A stretch of 64,000 nucleotides of DNA from Anadara kagoshimensis. Lineage: Eukaryota; Mollusca; Bivalvia; Arcoida; Arcidae. Shown one piece after another: positions 1-22,199 of this stretch. The notes under the pieces were generated by a model that saw only the letters and a program-made list of their open reading frames with translations, was not told where the DNA came from and did not search any database. The number at the start of each line of letters is the position of its first letter. Positions within the stretch are counted from its first letter, which is position 1. Both the position numbers and the translations under genes were made by a program. The DNA is taken from assembly GCA_021292105.1 (NCBI GenBank), contig CM037867.1:13282928-13346927 (forward strand), read 5' to 3'.

Positions 1-569
1 ACCAAGACCAGATCCACCGGTAAGTATGTGTGTGTCTGTCTGTATGTATGTATGTCACATACCTCACAGCATCACATCCATCCACCAAAACCAGATCCAC
101 CGGTAAGTATGTGTGTGTGTGTGTGTGTGTGTGTGTCTGTCTGTATGTATGTATGTCACATACCTCACAGCATCACATCCATCCACCAAAACCAGATCCA
201 CCGGTAAGTATGTGTGTGTGTCTGTCTGTATGTATGTATGTATGTCACCTACCTCACAGCATCACATCCATCCACCAAAACCAGATCCACCGGTAAGTAT
301 ATGTGTGTGTGTGTGTGTCTGTCTGTATGTATGTATGTATGTCACCTACCTCACAGCATCACATCCATCCACCAAAACCAGATCCACCGGTAAGTATGTG
401 TGTGTGTGTGTGTCTGTCTGTCTGTATGTATGTATGTCACCTACCTCACAGCATCACATCCATCCACCAAAACCAGATCCACCGGTAAGTATGCGTGTGT
501 GTCTGTCTGTATGTATGTATGTCACCTACCTCACAGCATCACATCCATCCACCAAAACCATATCCACGG
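1..569 (+). repeat. Tandem array of a 33-nt exon-like unit with splice-site-like borders
   Basis: Seven units (the first cut by the window edge) repeat with spacings of 101, 89, 97, 95 and 85 bp. Each full unit has a TG/TCTG/TGTA microsatellite, then CTACCTCACAG or CATACCTCACAG, then exactly 33 nt beginning CATCACATCCATCC, then GTAAGTATG. The 33-nt segments lie at 70-102, 171-203, 260-292, 357-389, 452-484 and 537-569; the first, partial one ends at 19. Each looks like a small exon between a 3' and a 5' splice site. In phase 0, which would fit the next recognised exon at 963, it reads HHIHPPKPDPP. The last copy is altered (HHIHPPKPYPR). All three forward frames are open, so openness alone proves nothing. 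It lies upstream of the first recognised GLI exon. It could be true repeated micro-exons or an intronic minisatellite grown from one exon. Confidence 0.75.
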
Positions 570-962
570 GTAAGTATGTGTGTGTGTCTGTATGTCAGTT
601 TGTCTGTGGACAAATCATACCACTTTTTAATTTTAAGAGGTGCCTTGAGTTGACTCAAACCTAAGGCACTACAAGCATTGTGATCCATAAACTCACATTT
701 TAGACCAATTTGACAACTAATAGCCCTGTAAAAATTTTGTTGTTTACAATTTAAACTTATATATGAACAACTTATACTTTTTCAAGTTATTTCTGTGTCA
801 TCACCTTTTTTTGGAAATAAATAAATACATGTACGTTTGAATATTTTTCGTCTCCAAAATAAATACATTGTACATGCATATTTTCATATTTGTTAGCCTA
901 GAAAATAAATACATGTAAATTTTTTAGTTTCAAAATTAAAGTATATATTATCTTATTTTTAG
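570..962 (+). other. Intron sequence before the first recognised GLI exon
   Basis: AT-rich sequence with no recognisable gene or repeat beyond short runs of AAATAAATACATG-like words between about 815 and 915. It ends in the T-rich acceptor TCTTATTTTTAG that opens the exon at 963. Confidence 0.6.
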
Positions 963-11074
<10,112 letters not shown>

Positions 11075-12000
11075 GATATAAAATTTGAATTCACACGACG
11101 AGAGTTGTATCTTGAATATATTCAATTTTATTTTAATTTTCAATGGATGGATCTAGTGTAATGCTTGTTAATTGTGATTATTTTTTGTTTAAATTGAAAT
11201 ATGATTAGAATGATACTTAGAGAACTCCATATTTGGAATAATGTATCTATTTGAAAGTCATATACTCAAAAAATTATTATGAACAGCTGAACTGTCCTCA
11301 TAGAATTTCAAATATACAGAAAGATGGCTGTGTCTCATGTATTATTGAAAAATTGCATGATGGGAAGGAAATTGCATGATGGGAAGATATAAATTTTCTT
11401 GATGGAGTTAACATTCTGTGCCTTTGTTAAAAAATACAGAACCATCTTAAGATGAGAAGATGTAAATTTTATTTTTATAATCAAATTTTTCACAAGGAGA
11501 TCAGAATCATGGTGCTTCCGGTGTTTGACATGATTAAGTTGGTATATGTTTATTTAAAACATTTAAATGATCATATAAATGTATTATAATATTGTTAATG
11601 ATAGTTGAATACTCTCTTTTTACACATAATGGTTGTCATAGTATTTTAGTTAAATTCTGCAGAAATTTGAATCTCATCACATTTACAAGTTAATATTGAT
11701 GCATTGTTGTTAAATTTATATTTTTGTGTTTATCAGTGTTATTTTAATTCACATTTATTCTAATAGATAGAATTAACTAGCAAGTTGGCAAGAATTTTTT
11801 TGTTGCCTCACCAGGTCAAAGTAGCAAGAAAAAGAGATTAGTGATATTGTAAATCAGGAAAATTTTGCATTTGTTTTATTTGTGCACAAACCCCCCCCCT
11901 CCCCCCTCATCCAATGAGATATAAAAGTAAAAAATATTTAACTATTGTCACCTGATGATGTAAAAATAAAAGCATATATTAATGAAAAAACAAAACGTCG
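11075..12000 (+). other. Probable GLI 3' untranslated region
   Basis: AT-rich sequence after the GLI stop with no reading frame. It contains a small direct repeat of AATTGCATGATGGGAAG near 11350-11385 and a C-rich run near 11890. Candidate polyadenylation signals AATAAA occur at 11965-11970, 12702-12707 and 15202-15207. I cannot tell which is used. Confidence 0.5.
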
Positions 12001-12002
12001 GG

Positions 12003-12235
12003 CCTTTGTGGTCAAGTATCTAGAGTAAACAACCCTTTTCATCCAAGTTCCACTTAGGCAGATCCTAGCTTGAGGAAATTGGTCTTTTTGTCAAAGATTG
12101 GTGGTATATATTCTCTGGCATCCATTTTGCTCCTGTAACCATCACAGAACTTATTGTCCTGATACAAGAGAAATAATAATAACTAGGGCACAAAACACTA
12201 TTGCTATGATTTTTTGAAAATTTTCCATTGTGAAA
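12003..12235 (+). repeat. Diverged SINE-like fragment
   Basis: GTGGTCAAGTATCTAGAGTA and AAGTTCCACTTAGGCAGATC followed by CTAGCTTGAGGAAATTGGTC match the tRNA-headed family, with many changes. Confidence 0.55.
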
Positions 12236-12261
12236 ATTTCTTGATTTACAATAGTTAATTA

Positions 12262-12455
12262 ATTGACGGATCGCCGGCCACGTCCATAATGTTCCGATAC
12301 CGGCCCAGCATGCTTGAATTACACACAAAAGAATGGAAACTTGGCCTCAACTCTGTCATTTATTGACGTCACTGATACTAGAACATCATTAGTTGTCGTG
12401 AGTCGTGACACTGCTTTGATACTGTGATGGCGGCTAGTGTCGGAACATAAAAGCA
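12262..12455. mobile_element. Inverted-repeat element with GCCGGCCAC ends, diverged copy
   Basis: GATCGCCGGCCACGTCCATAA at the left and a diverged mirror (GGCGGCTAGTGTCGGAACAT) at the right. The middle, with TGACGTCACTGATACTAG, matches the better preserved copy at 13805-13945. Confidence 0.55.
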
Positions 12456-12975
12456 TGGCCAGCGATATGTCAATTTGAAGATACTGCTGCTTAATATAAA
12501 CATGTTTAATGATCTCAGGGTTGTAATATAAAATATGTGATACATCAAACAAAAACCATATTTGTTCTTGTGATATTCTGAGAACAAAACGCCAGAAAAT
12601 CGTGACTGAAAACGTGTTGCCATAACAACATACAACATTTATCTTCCAGTTCAGTATTGCTGGACATACTTTTCTGAATTCACATTAAATTTTTACAATC
12701 AAATAAATTTAATGGTAAATTTAAAACGTAAATTTCTGTAAGGAATGAAATAGGTCAATTATTTTTTCATTCTTAAATTGTGCATACCATTAAAATGTTT
12801 TTTTCATTCATTGGGACATGTGACTTTTAAGCATATTGAAATTTTGCGTAAATTTTGTAAATTGCCTTAATCATCAGTCCTAATGTAATTTGAGTACGGA
12901 AAGAACAAATATATTAGAATTCATTTAAATGGCCAATAAGCATGGTTTTTGCCTGATGTGCCACATTTCTATGTT

Positions 12976-13168
12976 AAATGGGGTTCACCACTGTACAATG
13001 TGATACCCTCTAACATTTGAGCAGACCACCTTTTTCCAATGGATATGGAATCACATAAGATGGCGTTTCCTGTAAAAATTATGTTATTCTGGGACGATAA
13101 CGTTTTCCAAAATGTTCGGCACAAACCTTACGGGGTAGTGATCACGTTGTACAGCAGCAAACCTCATT
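12976..13168. mobile_element. MITE-like element, GTACCACGTGA family, copy 1
   Basis: The left end AATGGGGTTCACCACTGTAC and the right end, read on the other strand, AATGAGGTTTGCTGCTGTAC, form terminal inverted repeats of about 30 bp. Three more copies lie at 14259, 16451 and 30111. There is no coding content. Confidence 0.78.
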
Positions 13169-13804
13169 GGTGGAATAAATGTATGACAGGAAGCAGTGTC
13201 ATAGAAGTTAATTGATTGTGAAACTGGAGTCGGTACATATAAAACATGTGGTCCTTGTAGCAAATGGTTTCACTCCAGTTCAAACTTTATAAGAGACTGT
13301 TGCCATGGTTATATTGTACTGTTTAAGTGTTATTGTGTTGTATTTGAGATTATATAGTCCATCAGCTCTTACCTGTCATCTTGACCTTTGACCCTGGAAC
13401 AGTTCATGTACTTTGTAGGTAATGCCACATTATAAGGATGTTTTACTAATTTGTACTGCATAAATATGGTAAAAAAATACAAGTCTTCTTGTCATGGCAG
13501 ACAAAGCTCCATTTAAAATAATACCTGGCATTGCTATAATACCATGTCTCTGTGTGCTACACTAAAAACAGCTTTCTAGATTTTAAAAAGGGAGCAGGTC
13601 ACAGATGATAGGGACAAATTGGACCCAATACTGTAAGCTCAAGCCATTCAGATAATCTTTTTTTGACCTACTGGTTTTAAACCAGCAACTTTTGAATAAT
13701 ACTGGTCAAAGAATCTAGTGGCCAATCAAGGGTCAGTGATTGGTCCATAACTAATGTCTAGTTTCCAGAACTAGAAGTAATTTCTTGTAATTTATTGACA
13801 GCTT

Positions 13805-13945
13805 GCCGGCCACACCCACAATGTTCAGACAAAGTCTTGCATGTTTGGCCTGAATTGTGCCATTTTATGACATCACTGACACTAGTATGTCATAAGTTGC
13901 TGTGTTGCTGCTTTGGTACCAAAGAACATTGTGGGTGTGGCCTGC
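13805..13945. mobile_element. Short inverted-repeat element with GCCGGCCACACCCACAATG ends
   Basis: GCCGGCCACACCCACAATGT on the left pairs with ACATTGTGGGTGTGGCCTGC on the right, giving arms of about 22 bp around 97 bp of unique sequence. A diverged relative lies at 12262-12455. Confidence 0.75.
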
Positions 13946-14258
13946 GATTCATCAATTGTTCCATAACAAAGCCTTGAAAGTAGATCTTGACCTGAATGTT
14001 ATATTCCTAGTTGGAGGTCAGATAGACAGGTCAGAATGATGGTACTATACATATTGTTTTTGTTGCCATATTGTTTTTCATGTTATCAGGTAGTGTGACT
14101 AGACTAAGAATGTTTTGTTATTATACTTTTGTTGCCATAGATTTTTAAAATCACACTACATATAATGATTCAGTTTAAGTTTAGCTATATAAATTAGGAA
14201 GAAATAATGGGTAAATAAATGTTGCATTTGTTGATTGAACAAATTGGACGTTTTAACT

Positions 14259-14426
14259 AAAGGAGTTCGCCAATGTACCGTGTGATACTCCATGTTTGTG
14301 CGAAACAATTACTTCCCTTATGTGGAATTACAGTTAACATTTTCTCTTACACAGTGATGTAAACGTTTCTAAAACAAAATTCATATAAACATATCAATCG
14401 CACGATATCGCTGGCAAACCCCATTT
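14259..14426. mobile_element. MITE-like element, GTACCACGTGA family, copy 2
   Basis: Begins AAAGGAGTTCGCCAATGTACC and ends CGCTGGCAAACCCCATT. It shares the inner words TGTGCGAAACAATTACTTCC and ACGTTTCTAAAAC with the other copies. Confidence 0.68.
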
Positions 14427-16450
14427 AGTAATGATGTTTTTAAAATGGTGCCATGAAAACATTAGAAACCTCAGGATTTTTACAAATTTAAAAATCAAAA
14501 CAGAATTTTAAAATCAGTTTGCATGATATACAGTGTGTTTTAGTTTTTGCACTATTTTTGTTTTAAAAAATAGAATTTTTATGGATCACTCTTAAATTTT
14601 TTTTTTTGTTTATTTTCTGTTTTACTTATACTTCTGTTTTATTGGCTATTTCAAATATCAGGTATTGTATGCATAGTTCTTATTGGCCAGTATTCTTAAT
14701 GTTCATTGGTCAATAATCTAGTAGTGTGTTCTAAATTTCATTGGCCAAAATTTTATTAGTTTACATTTGTACGAGTTCTTCTCTTAAATTTTTAATTTTC
14801 AATTTTATAGTCAATGTTAGTTTTGTTAATTAAATTTTAATATTCAGTTCATTGAACTGACAATTATGAAAATGAGTACTGGTATACTGGTGTTTGGCAG
14901 CATAAAGGCGAATTTAAAATTCATGGTTTTACAGTTGGTGCATTTTTATCACAACTGCAAAGCAGTCTAATAAAATTTTGTTGATGAAAAATAAAAAGTG
15001 CTGTTTGATATTGTTTAAATTTGAAATTTGTTAATATATATATAGATATATAAATTGGAATTTTAAAACAAACGAAGTGCTCATATTGTTAAATTTTGTG
15101 TTTGTGTGTATGTGTGTGCATGTGTGTAACTGGTGATGCTTTGATATAACTTGCCTGTCTTCACTTTAAGGATCTTGTCGACCGCTCAGAAGTCATCAAA
15201 CAATAAAGATGAAGTAACAAGCAGAGTATTTGTGTGAGGTTTTGATCGTAGCGTCGGGTGAAGATATGTACTGAAAAGTGTGTTATTTCAAATTTCACAG
15301 ACTATTAAGAATTTTTGTAAAATTTATGTCTAGTTACTATGGTAACAAGGCTTAATAACATATAATTGATTACACCCTACAAAACAGTAGTACATTCCAA
15401 AAAGCAAGCATCTTGGATTATACTACTGTTGCATATTGGATTATACCACTGTTTTACTTGGGGGTATAAGGTTAATGTTTATGATTTGTTCATGTGTTCA
15501 ATGAAGTATCCCTGGTTAGGGGTATAAATTTTTAAAATTTGTTATAATTCAAAAGTGCATTTTTACTGTATATGAAATGAAATGCAAAATACATGTTTTT
15601 CGGAATATATCAATATGATGTAGGTTTGTAGTTTAAAAATTTGTATGAATCATGTTTTTCGATTCAAATTGATATATATTAATCATGTTGTCGGTTCGCC
15701 ATGTTTGATTATAAAATTAATACATATATATCAACATTTTAACATTGTAATTTGTGAATATTTTGTTTTTATGTCAAGGTCAACATGAGGTCATTTTAAT
15801 TTTTTTGTCAATGATAGTAAGTCCCCTAAAAAGACTTTGTTCATGCAAGGGTAAATTTTTTAAATTTTAATTTGGCTTTTTGCTATAATTACAAGTGCTA
15901 AATGCTTTTAAATAACTGTAAATATAAACTATTATTCAATACATTATTATATGTTAATATGTTAACTTTTAATATATATATGCTTTGTTGCCATAGCAAT
16001 GAGAAGTGTATGGTTCCCTGGGCAGTTTACTTGTTGCTTGGAGCAACTGGTTTCCAGCTCATATGTTATGGTGCCAATACATGCTTCTCTCAGAAATGCT
16101 TATTCTAACTTCAAATTTTGTCCTTTAAATTTTGCCTCAGCAAAAACTAGTTGAATTTAATATTTTTATGATTATAAAACAAATATATTCTTTAATTAAA
16201 CAACAAGTCTGTTAAAAAAGAGATAAAACGAAAATTTGTAGGGAAAAAAATCTAGAATTTAAATTGGTATTGTTCCAATTTAGCATTCAATTTCTTTCAT
16301 TGCTGTTTTGACCTTTAAGCTTATGACCTTTGACATGCAAATATGTGTCATATTTAAATAAAAAAGATATTTTTTAATACTCAGTTTTAGTTCAGATACG
16401 ATAGTATCATATAATACTCCATTCAGAATCTCATCAAACTAATTTGCTAA
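14427..16450. other. AT-rich intergenic DNA or extended 3' UTR
   Basis: No gene is recognised. It holds repeated CATTGGCCAA-type words at 14640-14760, a short TG run near 15100, an AATAAA at 15202 and an ACAAAACAGTAGTA/TACTACTGTT inverted pair near 15380-15425 that resembles part of the hairpin at 30292. Confidence 0.5.
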
Positions 16451-16654
16451 AAATGGTGGTCGCCAGCGTACCATATGACCAATACTCCATATACGTTTCT
16501 GCGGAATATTTTGGAAAACGTTATCGAAATCCAAATTTCCTGGAGTAACGTTACTTTGATGGTAAAATATTAACTGGAGCGATTTTATCTCCAATGGAAA
16601 TAATTGTTCCATAAAGGTTATGGATTATCATGTGGTACATTGGTGAAGCCCATT
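16451..16654. mobile_element. MITE-like element, GTACCACGTGA family, copy 3
   Basis: Begins AAATGGTGGTCGCCAGCGTA and ends GTGGTACATTGGTGAAGCCC followed by ATT. The interior is partly inverted relative to copy 1, with AACGTTATCGAAATCC near the left end. Confidence 0.68.
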
Positions 16655-16769
16655 ATTTGTTTTTTATATGTAAGCTATTAGTGATTGTATGAATTGATAT
16701 CAAGGGTAAAACTTAATTAAACATCTGAGAAAACTTGAAATGTGATTTATGTTCTGGGTACTCAAGTTT

Positions 16770-17000
16770 TTTTATCCCCTGCATTTCAATGAAAAAGGGG
16801 GATAGTAAATTTGAGTTTTCACCTGTCCTTCCTTCTATCTGTCAGGAATTCTTGTCTGAGCTAATTCTCCAGAACTATGAGGCACTTTGTTACGAAACTT
16901 GCTTTAAAGTATCAACATAGATAGGAGATATGCAAGTTGTTAACTCGAGTTGATTTATGCATTTTCCTTAGAGTTATGGCCCTTTGAACATTAGTGCAAA
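16770..17000 (+). repeat. Dispersed repeat of the gtctgtc/gtcaaggtca type, diverged fragment
   Basis: TTTATCCCCTGCATTTCAAT, CCTGTCCTTCCTTCTATCTG and AGAGTTATGGCCCTTTG are words typical of a dispersed molluscan repeat. Better copies are at 39825 (+) and 19620 and 23625 (-). Confidence 0.45.
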
Positions 17001-17538
17001 TCACAAACCTGGTGGCTGGGGATCCTAATTCACTGAATTTGTTTGTTACCAATTGAAAAACAAACATTTTCCATTTTCATCTGGTGGAAGTGGAAACTTT
17101 AATTCCGTGCTAACATTAGTTATACCATGTGGTACATAAATATAATCCATTATTCAAGCTGTGGTGCCAAGATAATTTGAAGATTAAGTATTGTAAATTG
17201 GGGAAAGTTCTGTGTTTGTTTATGTTTTAATGTAAATGAGTAGTACAGTATTACCTAGACATGGAAAAAATAAAACTTTCTTGAATATTTTTTTCATTTG
17301 TGTTGGCCATCATTTGATGATGCATAAAAAACAGTGAATATCTTGAAATGCAGATTCTTGCAAAAATTTCCCAATTTACTTAAATCAATTTACTGTTGCC
17401 TTAAATACGCATTCAGTTCTATGCAGCAAGGGAGATAACTCAGCAAATGGAGGCAAAGGGAGATAACTCACTTCAAAGTTGGATAACTTGGCAATAGTTG
17501 TAATAATGTGATGTTGTTATTGCATGGTATATAAAGTT

Positions 17539-17692
17539 TATAGGATAATTTTAAAATTTGAATCGAGAAAGTTTGTTGATAATTTACGCAAGTTTTATTT
17601 TTTGCCCAATTTTTGTATAGGATAATTTTAAAATTTGAATTGAGAAAGATTGTAGATAATTTACGCAAGTTTTATTTTATGCCAAGTTTTCT
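17539..17692. repeat. 77-bp direct duplication
   Basis: TATAGGATAATTTTAAAATT starts both at 17539 and at 17616, and about 77 bp is repeated with a few mismatches. No gene is recognised within several kilobases on either side. Confidence 0.8.
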
Positions 17693-18334
17693 GTTGAAGA
17701 TTCAGGGTATTCTTTTCTTCTGAAATACAAAATATCAATGATTTTTTATTATGAAAAAGATCACATTCATATCAAATATCAAAATGTTGACTTTTCAAAA
17801 AGTCACTTAAATTTAAGAATATTTATCAATACCATAATAGAGAATTTTTATATTTAGATGATGGAAGATTTTACGTTCAGTTTATGTTTTTAGTTACCAT
17901 GTGTAATTTTTTTAAATCAAAAATGGGCTTCCAGCATTTCATGTTCAACTAGCAACATGTGCCTTAAAATCATAGTTTGATTATTTATTAAGAATTAAGT
18001 TTCTTTCTCAATTTTATTTTTTAATGAAATTAAAAGCAATTCAGTCTATGCAATTTAATTGACTATGCAAAATATTTTATCCTTTTTATTCTTTTCTAGA
18101 AGACCCCACACACATGTTAACATTTCTATACATAACACATATATTGGTGTTTGGGTCCATCTCCATGTACATCTATTAATTCCAATGCCTATTTAATGAG
18201 TATGGATTTTGCTAATATGTCACAAGAGATTTTGGCCTCTAGCTAAGCAACCATTTAAATTAAGTGGTTAATCTAGCTTGTGAAGCTATAGAATGGACAA
18301 AATGTATAACTTTATATGTGTAAAGGAACACAAA

Positions 18335-18470
18335 CACACCAATCCATGTCCAAATCACAATTCCAAACGCAAAGTAAAAAAAAAGTTAAACTCATGAGCT
18401 TCCACTAGAAAAGTGAGGCCGGGTGCTTTGAAAGGTTAAGCACCCTCCTGTAGCTGGCTACATATCAATG
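18335..18470 (+). repeat. Dispersed element R1, left-part copy
   Basis: CCAATCCATGTCCAAATCAC, CTTCCACTAGAAAAGTGAGG and CCGGGTGCTTTGAAAGGTTA are the signature words of a family with many more copies between 39 and 64 kb. Confidence 0.65.
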
Positions 18471-19039
18471 CATGTGAAAAAAGATCAGTAGACCAATAAT
18501 TGAACTCGTCCTTATAATTTTTGATATTGTAGAAAATTGAAAAAAAGTCTTGAAATAATACAGACAAATTAGACATTTTTAATTGATGGAAAGATTTTCA
18601 AAATTGGACCCAAATCACTAATCTGTGCTGCAAGGTATCTAGAACCCGGTATAGAATGTGTTAACATGTAAAGGGTATATCTAGTATTTTTATATCATTA
18701 GGTAGACAAGGTTCCATACACTCATGCATCATGTGTAGGGAGTCTTGTCTAGCACCATTATATCAGTAATCAAGACTAGGCTCCATTCACTTCCTGTGCT
18801 TTGTTGTAATTAGTAACAAGTGTTAGGGGCCTAGTCTAGTATTTTACATAATATAACTCATCTATAATAATGGTACACAGTGCATATTATGTTAGTTTTT
18901 CATCACATGTAAATAAAATCTCTTATCTAATTCATTTGTTTTGACTTGTCTGTCATCTGTATTTACCATGCAGAGGCAATATTTATGTTCTTAGGTGAAA
19001 GAGACTGTAGTGGAGCAATGTTGCCTTAAGCTGCAGTCA

Positions 19040-19320
19040 AGCTTCTTCCACTTATATTGAGGTGGTCAGTTCTAGAATTGTGGAGGGAACACAAGTACTC
19101 TGAGAAAACTTCCAACCTTCTGGAAGTTTATTGACAAATCTTCTTGCACCAGGATCAGTCTTGAATAGGATTCAAACCTAGGGGGTGGAAGGATTCGCAT
19201 ACACAGAGCTGCCAACTGACCTACAACCCGTGTGTCATACCCGCATTTACACATGAATTCCCGCTGACCCGCAAATAACCCTACAGTATCAGTGTTTGCA
19301 GTGTTCATTCATTACCACTC
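19040..19320 (-). repeat. SINE-like copy, minus strand
   Basis: TTATATTGAGGTGGTCAGTT and TGGAGGGAACACAAGTACTC, then AGGATTCAAACCTAGGGGGT, are the reverse complement of the tail, body and B-box region of the SINE family. Confidence 0.6.
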
Positions 19321-19624
19321 AAATCCACACATTATCATGGCGAATTTGAGTTGTTACAAGGTGGACTTTAGAGTGTAATTGGGATTAATATTGTGCTGGT
19401 AGCAGGTGAAAAATCACAACACGCATATACTGTATCCATTTATCTGTGAAAACACATCACAATGACTATTTTTAATTTAATTTTCGATTTTTATGTGGGG
19501 TTGGTGCAACCAGCCAAACACGCCTTATTTGGGTGGATCTTGGTCGGACCCGTAATTACACAAAATAGGGTTGACAGCTCTGTATACATAACAGCATACT
19601 TTAGACCACTCTGTTACCCAATGC

Positions 19625-19985
19625 CCTTTAGGTGAAATAGAGAAATTAAAGCTCGAAAAAAATAACCGTAATGAGAGGAAACACAGACCAAATAAAAACT
19701 AAAACCGTCTCTTGAGAGCCAAATACCCTCTGCCCTCAACATTTTATGTTTTCCCAAGACCTTGACCTTTCTGATATGACCTTGGCTCAAGGTCATGACA
19801 CACCTTTAGATCATGAAATTATTCATGTCAAGTTTTATGACAGTCGTCCAAAGGAATTCCGAGATATGGCCCAGACACAATTTTACACGGACAGACAGAA
19901 AGAGAATTCCGAGATATGGCCCGGACACAATTTTACACAGACAGACAGAAAAACAGACATTGTGATTCCTGTATATAATTCCCTC
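19625..19985. repeat. gtctgtc/gtcaaggtca-type repeat with an internal 58-bp duplication
   Basis: GACCTTGACCTTTCTGATAT and GGCTCAAGGTCATGACACAC are family words. GAATTCCGAGATATGGCCC occurs twice about 58 bp apart (near 19854 and 19912), each followed by ACACAATTTTACAC and GACAGACAGAAA. The open frames here come from the repeat. Confidence 0.6.
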
Positions 19986-20084
19986 AAACTAGTTTGCATA
20001 AGGTATAAAGACAAAACATATTGAGTAAGGCTGAAAAAATATGTCTATTGTTTCACCCTCAATATTGAACGAGGGGCCAGATGG

Positions 20085-20350
20085 TGGCCAAGTAGTCTAA
20101 AGTGTATGGTTACGGGTCACAGTGCCCGTCTTTGCCTAAGTTCTAACAGGGTTCATGCAGATCCTAGTGTGAGGAAGTTCGTCAGTTCCCTTGCCAAAAG
20201 TTGGTGGTTTTCTCCTTTCACTCTGGTTTCCTCCACGATCCCTGAACTGACTAATCAAACAAGTGAATGGACCATGGCCTGTGAAATATTTTGTCTCAAT
20301 TGTAGGCCTTTACTGATTTTTTTGTTTTCTACTGCAATGTGCATAGCTTT
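20085..20350 (+). repeat. tRNA-headed SINE-like copy
   Basis: GCCAAGTAGTCTAAAGTGTA, AGATCCTAGTGTGAGGAAGT and GGTTTCCTCCACGATCCCTG are the family head, body and tail. Confidence 0.65.
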
Positions 20351-20588
20351 TTCGCAACTGATCACAGAAACACTTCATACCTATATAATGAACCAGTGTA
20401 TTTTGGCACACTTAAACATCTCTAGTGTGTGGACCACCGCTGTTGAACATAAAAAATGGGGACCATTGTGAGTCTCGCTGCTTTGGTTTGAAGATTCATA
20501 CCCAGTGTGAGAAACTTTGTCTGCCAATAATTGGCCAGAACTATCTACCTCAATAATAGTGAAAGAATCTTGACTAGGTTATAAAACA

Positions 20589-20852
20589 CCAGGTCCCAGT
20601 TTCACAATCATTCCTTAGCTAAGATTTTCCTTAACTAAAATATTGCCAAATTTCAAATATTTATAATTTTGTAAATTTTCAAGATATTGAGGAATTTAAG
20701 GTGTCATTTTAAACATCACTTATAGATTAAAACATCTGCATTTAGTTTGTACAAAGATATTCATCAGTAGTTCCAAAAAGAGATTTCCAAAATTTAGCAA
20801 ATTTTGGTTAAGGAAAATCTTAGCTAAGGAATCATTGTGAAGCCTGGGCCAG
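20589..20852. mobile_element. Inverted-repeat (MITE-like) element, copy 2
   Basis: The left arm CAGGTCCCAGTTTCACAATC runs on through ATTCCTTAGCTAAGATTTTCC, and the right arm is its mirror, ending AGCCTGGGCCAG. Same family as 3981-4234. Part of a SINE-like sequence lies on each side, suggesting insertion into one. Confidence 0.75.
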
Positions 20853-21040
20853 TACTCCACACTAAATTGGTAGCAATGTGGTCTGAAGCACTGATCATAG
20901 CACCTCTCCCAGTCCAAGTTCCAATCCCACTTAGTTACTACGTAGTATACTTTTACAAATACATCAGTACATGACAAATCTTGTATAATTTTTATGCTAA
21001 AAATATATGTTGTACATGTATTTATAAACTTAATGCTCGA

Positions 21041-21690
21041 CCTATACATGCAATAGTGGAGTGGTGCAAAGGTACCTATACATGCAATAGTGGAGTGGTG
21101 CAAAGGTACCTATACATGCAATAGTGGAGTGGTGCAAAGGTACCTATACATGCAATAGTGGAGTGGTGTAAAGGTACCTATACATGCAATAGTGGAGTGG
21201 TGCAAAGGTACCTATACATGCAATAGTGGAGTGGTGCAAAGGTACCTATACATGCAATAGTGGAGTGATGCAAAGGTACCTATACATGCAATAGTGGAGT
21301 GGTGCAAAGGTACCTATACATGCAATAGTGGAGTGATGCAAAGGTACCTATACATGCAATAGTGGAGTGGTGCAAAGGTACCTATACATGCAATAGTGGA
21401 GTGGTGCAAAGGTACCTATACATGCAATAGTGGAGTGGTGCAAAGGTACCTATACATGCAATAGTGGAGTGATGCAAAGGTACCTATACATGCAATAGTG
21501 GAGTGGTGCAAAGGTACCTATACATGCAATAGTGGAGTGGTGCAAAGGTACCTATACATGCAATAGTGGAGTGGTGCAAAGGTACCTATACATGCAATAG
21601 TGGAGTGGTGCAAAGGTACCTATACATGCAATAGTGGAGTGGTGCAATGGTACCTATACATGCAATAGTGGAGTGGTGCAATGGTGGTTA
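21041..21690. repeat. 34-bp minisatellite, about 19 copies
   Basis: Unit CCTATACATGCAATAGTGG followed by AGTGGTGCAAAGGTA, repeated almost perfectly. The variants are GTGATGC for GTGGTGC, one GTGTAAAGG and CAATGG for CAAAGG in the last two copies. Each junction makes a GGTACC site. The uniformity suggests recent expansion. Confidence 0.92.
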
Positions 21691-21889
21691 TAGTCCAGTT
21701 AAAATTCTTTCACTTATATTGAAGTGGTCAGTTCTGACTTACTTCTGCGATCGTGGAGGAAACCAGATATTCAGAGAAAACCATTGCCCTTCAGAGTGAA
21801 TTGAAAAAAGCTTTAGAAATTAGAAATTGTCTAAGTGGGGTTCAAAATTCAAACCTAAGTGATAAGGTTTATTTTAGAGTTAAGTTGAG

Positions 21890-22190
21890 TAATGATGTTT
21901 AACATCCCAGTCAAGACTATTTCACTTATATAGAGGTGTCCCCAGCTATAGGCGAATGTGCAGAAATTTTGCCTTAGCAGGGTTCTTCAACATGCCAAGC
22001 CCATTGTGACACAGGACCTTGTTTATTTTAAGTTTCCATCTGAAAGAACCGTGACTTTCATTTTGTAATGCTGAGTGCCTGGCGAAAGAACAGTCATAAC
22101 CCACTTTCAAGGCTGAGTCATACCCAGCCGGGGATCAAACCCAAGACCCCCCCCACCCCACTTATGGAGCGAGCACTTTACCAATGGATG
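21890..22190 (-). repeat. SINE-like element, second tRNA-headed family, minus strand
   Basis: It runs from CATCCCAGTCAAGACTATTT through TATAGAGGTGTCCCCAGCTA to CAGCCGGGGATCAAACCCAA and GAGCGAGCACTTTACCAATG. Read on the other strand, the last part is a tRNA-like head. The same body occurs at 24830, 26400 and 57180. Confidence 0.65.
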
Positions 22191-22199
22191 ACAAGATGA

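Noticed and set aside
1-664. Open frames of 60-180 codons over the array at the window start
   Set aside because: They read straight through TG microsatellites and GTAAGT donors. All frames are open because the units lack stops. Only the 33-nt pieces are credible as exons.
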